A model generated the notes under the pieces. The model was given only the letters and a program-made list of their open reading frames with translations, was not told the DNA's origin and ran no database searches. The translations under genes and the position numbers were made by a program. From Gammaproteobacteria bacterium (GTDB taxonomy: Bacteria > Pseudomonadota > Gammaproteobacteria > SZUA-152), in NCBI GenBank assembly GCA_030617485.1, contig JAUWVK010000115.1:1-5398 (forward strand): a stretch of 5,398 nucleotides of DNA, read 5' to 3'. Shown here in pieces: positions 1 to 5,398 of this stretch. Each line of letters opens with the position of its first letter. Positions within the stretch are counted from its first letter, which is position 1.

Positions 1-1
1 C

Positions 2-178
2 GTACATGGGGACACCCGCGAAATCGCTATGGCACGCATGCGTACCGCACTGGGTGAATGCATTATCGAAGGTATCAAAACCAACATTCCACTTCAGCAG
101 GATATCTTTAACGATGCGGCCTTCGCTGCCGGCGGCACTAACATCCACTACCTGGAAAAGAAACTGGGACTACAATAA
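2..178 (+). CDS. accC: Biotin carboxylase subunit of acetyl-CoA carboxylase, C-terminal end only
   Basis: This is the last 58 codons of a gene that enters from the left edge, ending in TAA. The product is the ATP-grasp biotin carboxylase that carboxylates biotin on AccB, using ATP and bicarbonate, in the first committed step of fatty acid synthesis in the cytoplasm. The visible part is the C-terminal biotin-carboxylase domain: an AMARMRTAL helix, then [12 protein letters not shown], then [15 protein letters not shown] at the very end. As I recall the E. coli protein, it has almost the same tail ([15 protein letters not shown] plus two residues), so the frame and stop are secure. The ATP-binding and catalytic residues lie upstream of the window. 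accB would be expected further upstream. The other possible reading frame over this stretch (ATG at 6) is a shadow. Confidence 0.96.
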   Translation, partial: VHGDTREIAMARMRTALGECIIEGIKTNIPLQQDIFNDAAFAAGGTNIHYLEKKLGLQ

Positions 179-197
179 AGGGCAATGTTGAATTTTA

Positions 198-239
198 AAT
201 GCTTAATGTTAAATCACTAATCATTAACCACTAAGCATT
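198..239. repeat. Inverted repeat in the accC-prmA spacer
   Basis: AATGCTTA at 198-205 is the exact reverse complement of TAAGCATT at 232-239. A 26-base AT-rich loop separates them, and a few more pairs can form inside. The right arm overlaps the tandem repeat described separately. The stem is AT-rich and no T-run follows it directly, so it is a poor intrinsic terminator. It could be an operator-like or dispersed-repeat element, but no regulator can be named. Confidence 0.45.
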
Positions 240-256
240 AAACACTGCTTTTTAAC
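215..256. repeat. Three 14-bp imperfect tandem repeats ending at the prmA start codon
   Basis: The units are CACTAATCATTAAC (215-228), CACTAAGCATTAAA (229-242) and CACTGCTTTTTAAC (243-256). The first two differ at two positions and the third is more diverged. The array ends exactly one base before the prmA ATG, so it forms the whole translation initiation region of that gene. A looser, half-matching stretch at 201-214 may be a decayed fourth unit. No function can be assigned from sequence. Small TTAATG-rich spacers of this kind can be dispersed in a genome, which the window cannot show. Confidence 0.6.
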
Positions 257-1153
257 ATGCCCTGGCTGCAACTCACTTTTGAAACCACGCCTGACGACGC
301 AGAGCAACTCTCTGACCTGCTAAGCGAAGCGGGCGCCAGCGCGGTTACCTTTCTAGACAGCGCAGACCAGCCACTGTATGAACCTCCCGTCGGTGAAACA
401 CCCTTGTGGTCCCGCACCCGAGTGATGGGGTTGTTCGATGCTACGACTGATATAAATCACGTGGTTGAACAGGTAAACATTGAACTTGCACCCAAGCCTT
501 TGCCTGACTGGCGGGTCTCGCCGCTAGAAGATAAAGACTGGGAACGCGAATGGATGGACAATTTCAAACCCATGTCCTTCGGCGAACGTTTATGGATTAT
601 CCCCAGCTGGACCGAGCCCCCACAACCAGAAGCCACCAATATACTGCTCGACCCGGGTCTGGCCTTTGGCACCGGCACCCATCCGACGACTGCCCTGTGC
701 CTGCAGTGGCTGGATCAACACAGCGCAACACATGGCTCGATACACTATGACGAGGTCATCGATTACGGTTGCGGTTCCGGCATCCTTGCCGTAGCAGCCG
801 CCCTGTTAGGTGCCAAACACGTCTGGGCGGTTGATAATGATCCGCAGGCGCTCATTGCCACACGCGACAACGCCACTAAAAATAAAGTTACCGAATCCAT
901 AGAAGCGGTATTACCAGAAGCCTTACCAGACATCAAAACCCCACTGCTACTGGCCAACATTCTTGCCCAGCCATTAATGGATTTTGCTGAACGCTTCTCC
1001 CAGCACGTCACCCCTGGTGGCCATATTGTGCTGTCTGGCATTCTTGAAGATCAGGCCGAACAGGTAGCATCCTGTTACCTGCCCTGGTTTGATATGGCAG
1101 CACCCGTTTTACTGGATGGGTGGGTGCGATTGTCTGGTATTCGCCGCCCGTGA
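257..1153 (+). CDS. prmA: Ribosomal protein L11 methyltransferase
   Basis: This 298-residue protein is a cytoplasmic S-adenosylmethionine-dependent enzyme. It methylates ribosomal protein L11 on its N-terminal alpha-amino group and lysine side chains. The N-terminal substrate-recognition domain starts MPWLQLTFET and contains EAGASAVTF. A linker carries EDKDWEREWMDNF from residue 91. FGTGTHPTT lies at 137-145. The Rossmann methyltransferase fold follows, with motif I DYGCGSGIL from 169, the acidic SAM-ribose loop VDNDPQA from 192, and the catalytic-region motif NILAQPL from 234. The order and wording match E. coli PrmA (about 293 residues) along the full length, with a few extra residues before motif I. 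The start at 257 is chosen because MPWxQL is the conserved N-terminus. There is no recognisable Shine-Dalgarno sequence; the 14-bp repeats fill that position. The gene follows accC by 78 bp, a common neighbour pair in gammaproteobacteria. It appears intact. Confidence 0.97.
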   Translation: MPWLQLTFETTPDDAEQLSDLLSEAGASAVTFLDSADQPLYEPPVGETPLWSRTRVMGLFDATTDINHVVEQVNIELAPKPLPDWRVSPLEDKDWEREWMDNFKPMSFGERLWIIPSWTEPPQPEATNILLDPGLAFGTGTHPTTALCLQWLDQHSATHGSIHYDEVIDYGCGSGILAVAAALLGAKHVWAVDNDPQALIATRDNATKNKVTESIEAVLPEALPDIKTPLLLANILAQPLMDFAERFSQHVTPGGHIVLSGILEDQAEQVASCYLPWFDMAAPVLLDGWVRLSGIRRP

Positions 1154-1184
1154 TCCCTGGCAGTTTTATGCCCACCCTGGTTCG

Positions 1185-1267
1185 CTAAAAATCCACTAAA
1201 AACCCCTAATAAAACAATCAACTATTGGTCTTTTCTCAGGCTTTTTACCCTTAATTTTTGGCCAAAA
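1185..1267. other. Run of roughly helically phased A/T tracts (possible intrinsic curvature)
   Basis: The prmA to PilZ-like gene spacer (1154-1310) is rich in short A- and T-tracts: A5 at 1187-1191, A5 at 1198-1202, A4 at 1211-1214, T4 at 1231-1234, T5 at 1242-1246, T5 at 1255-1259 and A4 at 1264-1267. Most neighbouring centres are about 11-13 bases apart, with one interval near 20 and one near 8.5, so they are close to one or two helical turns. Phased A-tracts bend DNA and often lie upstream of promoters. The location before a gene start fits, but the phasing is imperfect and curvature is inferred only. Confidence 0.35.
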
Positions 1268-1281
1268 CTGCCGAATATAGG
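1255..1281 (+). promoter_or_regulatory. Weak candidate promoter upstream of the PilZ-like gene
   Basis: A TATAGG hexamer at 1276-1281 could serve as a -10 box. The best -35 partner is TTTTTG at 1255-1260, 15 bases away, which is a poor match and tight spacing. It lies about 30 bases before the start codon and just after the A/T-tract region. A promoter somewhere in this 157-bp spacer is plausible because the gene seems functionally separate from prmA. This particular placement is weak. Confidence 0.2.
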
Positions 1282-1310
1282 GGAATGAATCCAGAAAAGT
1301 GTCGTAAACC

Positions 1311-3143
1311 ATGAATCCACTCAATCTTCGCATGCCAAAACAGGGGCAGGCCCACCTTGATGCACAGCAACCCAGGCCCAGTGAGCTTTCTGATTGGCTG
1401 AAGGCTCAACCTGCAACCAATCTTCAATCAACAGCTCCTTTGTTGCTGAATCTATTACAGAAGTACAACCGCCGCTTAATGCCTCCGGAAGCACGCCTTA
1501 AAGCACTCACGCTTCTAAAACCCGCCATTGACATGGTCCTGAAATTATTGCGGGAAAAATATCAGGACAAATCATTGCCCCTAACTGAAAAAGCACGCGG
1601 CCACTCAGACATGTGCCTGCAGTTTCTCGATGAATTGAGCTGCGGCTATAAAATTATTGTCACGGAAACAATTACCGAAAAAACTGACGACGATAAAGGC
1701 ATCAATGTATTTACCATCACTCTGCATTCAGCCATTGAAAACCTGGGGCAGTTGTTACTGGAAAATTATTCGCAATACCGCCCCTTACCCAAAGGTCTGT
1801 GGGGGGAATTACATCGACTCTACCTACTGGCGGAACAAAACAACCTGCACAATCAGGTTTTACCCAGCGACGAAAATGAACCCAATCCTTTGGCCACTAT
1901 TCAGCATGCGTATTTACGACTGTCGCTACTTGCCCTTACACAACCGAACCATTTAATGCCGGGACAAACAACCACTATTTATGAATACCTGGGAAAATGG
2001 ACCGCTGGCTGTCGCCTGATAAAAAAAGCAGACACTGCCGCAAAAGCAGGTGATATTGTCATCGATCTGGCAGATGAACGCCCGCCAGCCATAGCAACGG
2101 GGCATGCTCGTTTCCGGCCGGTCAATGGTCGTTTTCTGGACATCATCAAATTACGAGCAAAGCTTGAAGAAATCAGCAACAGCATCGAGAAAAAACAAAA
2201 CGCTCGCATTCATGATGTCACTCTAAATATCGCTGAACGCCTACAACGAGACCTGCTCGCCAGGCTCAACGACACCTGGCGTGGCCGCGCCGAAAGAGAA
2301 AGCGAACGCAAGGATGATGGCGTAAGCCAGATCAGTATGTGCGTCGGCCTGGATGCAGCACACTATTTCACTAACGAAGAACAGGATTATAGTCCAGAAC
2401 GCGACGAGCTTTATATCCACCGACCTCAGCAGAAGAAAGAGGATGAAGGCCTGTCACTCCTGGCAATAAACGAAACACCCTGGGATCTGGATCCTGCTGT
2501 CAGTAAAACCAGTGATGGTCTTAATCAAACCCGCCTCTCACGTTTTGAAGCAGAGACAGATGTATGGGAAGCCACTCATGACAGCAACATTCATGTTCGC
2601 GACAAACGAGAAGCCACCTGGGCGCATTTCCAGATGGGGCCCTGGTTGCGGATGAACCAAAGCAAAGGTGGCATGTCATTACGGCGTCTGCCGGAAAACC
2701 AGTCAGGGGTGCGAGTCGGCTCCCTCGTGGCTTACCTTGATCATAGTGCGACTAAAATCTGGAAAATCGGAATCCTGCGCTGGCTGCAGGATTCTCAGGA
2801 TAAAGGCTGTGACGTAGGATTAATGACACTGGCACAAAGCGGTATTCCAGTTGCTGTCCGAGCTATTGGTGGCGCTGGTGCTGGTGGCGAATATTTTCGT
2901 AGCCTGATGGTACGAAGTGTACTATCAAACTCTAAAACTCCGAGCCTACTGGTACCTGCCAGTATTTACGATATTGGCACCCAATTAGTCCTTAACCTGC
3001 AAACTGAGCTAAAGTACCTGCGCCTGACTAAAATGATCGAAACCACTAGCTCATTTTCGCTGTTTGAATACAAGGAAATCACCGTGCCTCCAGCTGAGCA
3101 GGTTAAAATTGATGCCCTTGGGCATGAAAAACAAACAACCTAA
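1311..3143 (+). CDS. Large PilZ-like domain protein, probable c-di-GMP-related, role unknown
   Basis: This is a 610-residue protein without a signal peptide or obvious membrane span, so probably cytoplasmic. Residues about 24-240 are predicted mostly helical from composition (SDWLKAQPA, LLLNLLQKYNR, ARLKALTLLKPAID). A middle block holds ISMCVGLDAAHYF from 341, followed by a charged, poorly conserved-looking linker at about 355-425. The C-terminal part resembles a PilZ beta-barrel. NQSKGG at 449-454 fits the PilZ signature (D/N)xSxxG. It is followed by MSLRR, then RVGSLVAYL, IWKIGILRWLQ and CDVGLMTL, as expected for successive strands. The other c-di-GMP contact, RxxxR, is not clear; only RDKR at 430-433 is nearby. 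I recall similar roughly 600-residue PilZ-containing proteins of unknown function in beta- and gammaproteobacteria. The start at 1311 is forced upstream by an in-frame TAA at 1305-1307; Met8 is the alternative. The Shine-Dalgarno match is weak. PilZ assignment is moderate; ligand binding is inference. Confidence 0.6.
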   Translation: MNPLNLRMPKQGQAHLDAQQPRPSELSDWLKAQPATNLQSTAPLLLNLLQKYNRRLMPPEARLKALTLLKPAIDMVLKLLREKYQDKSLPLTEKARGHSDMCLQFLDELSCGYKIIVTETITEKTDDDKGINVFTITLHSAIENLGQLLLENYSQYRPLPKGLWGELHRLYLLAEQNNLHNQVLPSDENEPNPLATIQHAYLRLSLLALTQPNHLMPGQTTTIYEYLGKWTAGCRLIKKADTAAKAGDIVIDLADERPPAIATGHARFRPVNGRFLDIIKLRAKLEEISNSIEKKQNARIHDVTLNIAERLQRDLLARLNDTWRGRAERESERKDDGVSQISMCVGLDAAHYFTNEEQDYSPERDELYIHRPQQKKEDEGLSLLAINETPWDLDPAVSKTSDGLNQTRLSRFEAETDVWEATHDSNIHVRDKREATWAHFQMGPWLRMNQSKGGMSLRRLPENQSGVRVGSLVAYLDHSATKIWKIGILRWLQDSQDKGCDVGLMTLAQSGIPVAVRAIGGAGAGGEYFRSLMVRSVLSNSKTPSLLVPASIYDIGTQLVLNLQTELKYLRLTKMIETTSSFSLFEYKEITVPPAEQVKIDALGHEKQTT

Positions 3144-3205
3144 CGCTTTTAACAATGAATCAATAATTTCAAACACGAATACCCAGACACTAACTACCCA
3201 GAACT

Positions 3206-4390
3206 ATGTTTACCCGATGCCCCAATTGCGAAACCACTTTTCAGGTCACCGCTGAACAGCTAAAGGCTGCTAGTGGTGATGTACGCTGTGGACAATGTCT
3301 GACTGTCTTCAATGCATTGGATAATTTAAGTGAAATAGAACCAGTCAATGAAAATGCTTCAACCCCTGACACAGAATCGGAATCAAATATCACTAATGGG
3401 GATACCAGTACCAGCATTGACAGAAATCTGGAAGAATTTTTCGGTGACCTGTTCGAAGATTCTCCAAACGAAACGTTTGATGAACCGATAAAATATGCCA
3501 GCCCCGAATCCTCAACCGATAGTACAACCAAACCTGATGGCGGATTTTTCTACGGTGCCAACGAAGCAACCATCGAAAAAATCCTAGAAGAAGAGCCAGA
3601 ACCAGCCACTAAAACTAACATTGAAACTAACAGCGAATCAGATCTGCTCGAACCTCCAATTGACATAGATAATGAGCTTGAAACCGATAAGTTTGAAACC
3701 GATGAGCTTGCAACAGACTTTGACTGGAATACGGGACAAACTGATACAGACATTAGCTCTGAAATCCCGGTCCCAGAAGATGCGGGCCCCGAAGACTTAA
3801 GCCATGGAGACTTAAATTCTGAAGACAAAGCTGAAGTAGCCCAAATTACTAACGTTCCATCCGTCATCCTTGACGAGCTAGAAGCAGCTAAAGCACAACA
3901 TCTCAACCCCCCCAGCACTCAATGGGTAGTGGGCAGCATTGTACTGATGCTGGTATTTGTTCTTCAGGCCATCTATTTTTCCCGAGACAGCCTGGCAAAA
4001 AACCCAACCTATCGTCCAATATTAACCAGCGCCTGTGACCTGCTGGGCTGTGAAATAAACATTGCATTTGATACCCGACTTATTGAGATTATTGGTCGTG
4101 ATGTCCGGTCACATCCGAGCTCCAAAAAAGCATTGATCGCAGGCACCACGCTCATCAACAATGCGTCCTATGCTCAACCATACCCGCTGCTCACGCTCAC
4201 ATTCTCTGACATAACGGGTACCAAACTGGCGCAAAGACGTTTTACCCCCCGTGAGTACCTGCGGAGCAGCACCGACATCACAGCCGGGATGCCATCAGAA
4301 GTCCCCATACAAGTAGAGCTACACCTTGTCGATCCTGGCAAGGCAGCCGTTAATTTTGAATTCGTCGCCGAAGTTGATCCACGTTCATAA
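3206..4390 (+). CDS. Zinc-ribbon, single-span membrane protein with C-terminal DUF3426 domain
   Basis: This 394-residue protein has three parts. The N-terminus is an MJ0042-type zinc ribbon: CPNC at 5-8, then TFQVTAEQL, then VRCGQC with cysteines 28 and 31, then VFNA. This CxxC-x19-CxxC pattern should bind one zinc. Residues about 38-235 form a long low-complexity linker, with roughly fifty acidic and fewer than ten basic residues. A hydrophobic segment at W240-F258 is a single membrane span, followed by about 136 residues matching DUF3426, including the paired cysteines 277 and 282 in CDLLGC. Topology is probably zinc ribbon and linker in the cytoplasm, DUF3426 in the periplasm. Family function is unknown. 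The start at 3206 is set by the conserved MxxxCPxC N-terminus; no Shine-Dalgarno is visible. It lies 62 bp after the PilZ-like gene with no terminator between, so co-transcription is possible. Proteins of this type are commonly encoded just upstream of dusB-fis. Confidence 0.88.
   Translation: MFTRCPNCETTFQVTAEQLKAASGDVRCGQCLTVFNALDNLSEIEPVNENASTPDTESESNITNGDTSTSIDRNLEEFFGDLFEDSPNETFDEPIKYASPESSTDSTTKPDGGFFYGANEATIEKILEEEPEPATKTNIETNSESDLLEPPIDIDNELETDKFETDELATDFDWNTGQTDTDISSEIPVPEDAGPEDLSHGDLNSEDKAEVAQITNVPSVILDELEAAKAQHLNPPSTQWVVGSIVLMLVFVLQAIYFSRDSLAKNPTYRPILTSACDLLGCEINIAFDTRLIEIIGRDVRSHPSSKKALIAGTTLINNASYAQPYPLLTLTFSDITGTKLAQRRFTPREYLRSSTDITAGMPSEVPIQVELHLVDPGKAAVNFEFVAEVDPRS
3674..3718 (+). 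repeat. Three 15-bp in-frame tandem repeats in the acidic linker
   Basis: The units at 3674-3688 (GAGCTTGAAACCGAT), 3689-3703 (AAGTTTGAAACCGAT) and 3704-3718 (GAGCTTGCAACAGAC) encode ELETD, KFETD and ELATD, residues 157-171 of the zinc-ribbon/DUF3426 protein. The first two share the 9-base core GAAACCGAT. This looks like local slippage-driven expansion in a disordered linker. The length change is a multiple of three and tolerated. Confidence 0.7.
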
Positions 4391-4438
4391 ACCTGCCGCT
4401 GCGCACGCTACCCGCTAAAAACACCTTTAATCCAACAC

Positions 4439-4464
4439 CGGATCGGAGTAATATTCTCGATCCG
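4439..4464. promoter_or_regulatory. Bulged hairpin / near-palindrome between the DUF3426 gene and dusB
   Basis: CGGATCGGAG (4439-4448) can pair with CTCGATCCG (4456-4464) as nine base pairs with one bulged G, around the loop TAATATT. It sits 48 bp after the upstream stop codon and 36 bp before the dusB start. Only TTTCAG follows on the + strand, a weak U-tract, so it may be a poor intrinsic terminator for the upstream gene. It may equally be a dyad operator controlling dusB-fis. The rest of this 110-bp spacer holds no other clear signal. Confidence 0.45.
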
Positions 4465-4481
4465 TTTCAGAAAACAAAGCA

Positions 4482-4487
4482 TATAAA
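4482..4487 (+). promoter_or_regulatory. Candidate -10 box upstream of dusB
   Basis: TATAAA matches the sigma-70 -10 consensus in five of six positions, in an AT-rich stretch just before dusB. No credible -35 hexamer lies 16-18 bases upstream; that position falls in the hairpin's right arm (GATCCG region). A start site about seven bases downstream would leave a leader of only a few bases. In enterics the dusB-fis operon has its own strongly growth-regulated promoter upstream of dusB. That raises the prior for a promoter in this spacer, not for this exact hexamer. Confidence 0.22.
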
Positions 4488-4500
4488 AAGCAGTACAACC

Positions 4501-5398
4501 ATGAAGATAGGCCCTTACTCACTGTCCAACCAACTCATCCTTGCCCCCATGGCAGGTGTGACAGATCGCCCTTTCCGGCAACTTTGCAAAAAGTTGGGTG
4601 CTGGCATGGCGGTATCCGAAATGGTCTCCTCCAATTCCCTGCTATGGGGATCCGAGAAGACCAAACGCCGCGCCAATCATGACGGCGAGACCGACCCACG
4701 CTCAGTGCAAATAATGGGCGCTGATCCACAAATGATGGCAGAGGCCGCACGTTACAATGCCGACAACGGCGCCCAGATTATTGATATCAACATGGGCTGC
4801 CCGGCTAAAAAGGTATGTAACGTGGCTGCAGGGTCTGCACTACTACAAAATGAACCGCTGGTAGGTAAAATTCTGGATGCTATCGTCGGAGCAGTAGATA
4901 TACCGGTAACCCTGAAAATCCGTACCGGCTGGGATACAGAAAACCGCAATGGCGTAACAATTGCCCGTATAGCAGAAAGCGCGGGCATTCAATCGCTGGC
5001 AGTACATGGGCGCACAAGGGCCTGTGGTTATAAAGGGGAAGCAGAGTTTGATACTATTGCCGCCATAAAAGCTGCCATTAATATTCCATTGGTAGCTAAC
5101 GGCGACATAACAACGCCCGAAAAGGCAAAAAAAGTATTAGACTACACTAGGGCAGATGCGGTGATGATCGGCAGAGCGGCTCAGGGACGACCCTGGATTT
5201 TCCGCGAAATCGACCATTACCTGAAAACCGGAGAAAAACTGCCAGAACCAGAAACTAGTGAAATACGTGATATTTTGCTCGAACATCTTCATAATCTTTA
5301 TGAGTTCTACGGGGAATATACGGGGGTGCGCATGGCGCGCAAACATATTTCCTGGTACAGCAAAGGGCAACGGCACGGAGCTGCTTTTCGTCAGGCAG
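4501..5398 (+). CDS. dusB: tRNA-dihydrouridine synthase B, 3' end beyond the window
   Basis: The first 299 codons are present and the frame stays open to the right edge; E. coli DusB has about 321 residues, so only a short C-terminal piece is missing. The enzyme is a cytoplasmic FMN-dependent oxidoreductase that reduces specific uridines in the tRNA D-loop to dihydrouridine, using NADPH. The TIM barrel begins APMAGVTDRPFR. NMGCPAKKV carries the conserved catalytic cysteine, C100. LKIRTGW carries K139, and VHGRTRAC carries H169. NGDI at 200-203 and IGRAAQGRPWIFRE from 223 are FMN-phosphate-binding segments. The C-terminal helical domain starts near residue 245 and includes RMARKHISWY. MKIGPYSL matches the E. 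coli N-terminus (MRIGQYQL), which fixes the start. No clear Shine-Dalgarno precedes it. In gammaproteobacteria dusB is normally co-transcribed with fis, expected immediately downstream but not seen here. Confidence 0.97.
   Translation, partial: MKIGPYSLSNQLILAPMAGVTDRPFRQLCKKLGAGMAVSEMVSSNSLLWGSEKTKRRANHDGETDPRSVQIMGADPQMMAEAARYNADNGAQIIDINMGCPAKKVCNVAAGSALLQNEPLVGKILDAIVGAVDIPVTLKIRTGWDTENRNGVTIARIAESAGIQSLAVHGRTRACGYKGEAEFDTIAAIKAAINIPLVANGDITTPEKAKKVLDYTRADAVMIGRAAQGRPWIFREIDHYLKTGEKLPEPETSEIRDILLEHLHNLYEFYGEYTGVRMARKHISWYSKGQRHGAAFRQA

Noticed and set aside
763..1041. Minus-strand open frame of 92 codons inside prmA
   Set aside because: It lies entirely opposite conserved PrmA methyltransferase motifs and matches no known protein.
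1159..1172. Small hairpin GGCA-GTTTTA-TGCC just after the prmA stop, as a terminator
   Set aside because: The stem is only four base pairs and is followed by CACCC, not a T-run. It does not meet the pattern of an intrinsic terminator.
1118..1177. GGGTGGG (1118-1124) pairing with CCCACCC (1171-1177) around the prmA stop
   Set aside because: The left arm lies in conserved prmA coding sequence, the loop is 46 bases and no T-run follows. It is most likely chance.
1159..1272. Nine-base inverted repeat GGCAGTTTT (1159-1167) and AAAACTGCC (1264-1272) flanking the prmA to PilZ-like spacer
   Set aside because: The arms are exact but 96 bases apart with no target duplication and no gene between them. 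It could suggest a tiny mobile repeat, but one pair in low-complexity DNA is not enough evidence.
3180..3209. Two TACCCAGA copies 15 bases apart just before the DUF3426 gene start
   Set aside because: There are only two short copies, with no dyad and no promoter-like spacing. It is too weak to call an operator.
3550..3918. Minus-strand open frame of 122 codons opposite the acidic linker
   Set aside because: It is a serine- and valine-rich shadow produced by the Asp/Glu/Thr-rich codons of the real gene, with no recognisable domain.
1..5398. Search for CRISPR arrays, tRNA genes, insertion sequences, toxin-antitoxin pairs or a defence island
   Set aside because: No regularly spaced repeats, tRNA-like cloverleaf, transposase motif or small overlapping gene pair was seen. 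The window is almost filled by five same-strand genes.

Overview
The window looks like ordinary chromosomal housekeeping DNA from a gammaproteobacterium. Base composition is moderate, and three proteins (the AccC tail, PrmA, DusB) read very close to their Escherichia coli and Pseudomonas counterparts. The gene order accC - prmA - (zinc-ribbon/DUF3426 gene) - dusB is, from recalled knowledge, the arrangement around the dusB-fis locus in Pseudomonas-like gammaproteobacteria. No species can be named from this sequence alone. All genes are on the + strand and there is no sign of a phage, IS element, CRISPR array or RNA gene.

Layout: 2-178 is the 3' end of accC (biotin carboxylase). A 78-bp AT-rich spacer follows, made largely of 14-bp imperfect tandem repeats. 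257-1153 is prmA (ribosomal protein L11 methyltransferase). A 157-bp spacer with roughly helically phased A/T tracts precedes a 610-codon gene at 1311-3143. That gene encodes a large protein with a C-terminal PilZ-like domain, probably a cyclic-di-GMP-related protein of unknown exact role. A 62-bp spacer without a terminator leads to 3206-4390, a zinc-ribbon (MJ0042-type), acidic-linker, single-membrane-span DUF3426 protein. A 110-bp spacer with a bulged hairpin comes before dusB (tRNA-dihydrouridine synthase B), which starts at 4501 and runs off the right edge. fis would be expected next but lies outside the window.

The flanking genes serve fatty-acid synthesis (AccC), ribosomal protein methylation (PrmA) and tRNA modification (DusB). 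The two central genes look like signalling or envelope proteins. Their same-strand spacing allows co-transcription, but nothing in the sequence proves a functional link. The most interesting points are the PilZ-like gene set inside this conserved block, its incomplete c-di-GMP signature, the tandem repeat abutting the prmA start codon, and the absence of a clear Shine-Dalgarno sequence before all four start codons. I see no convincing wholly new system here.
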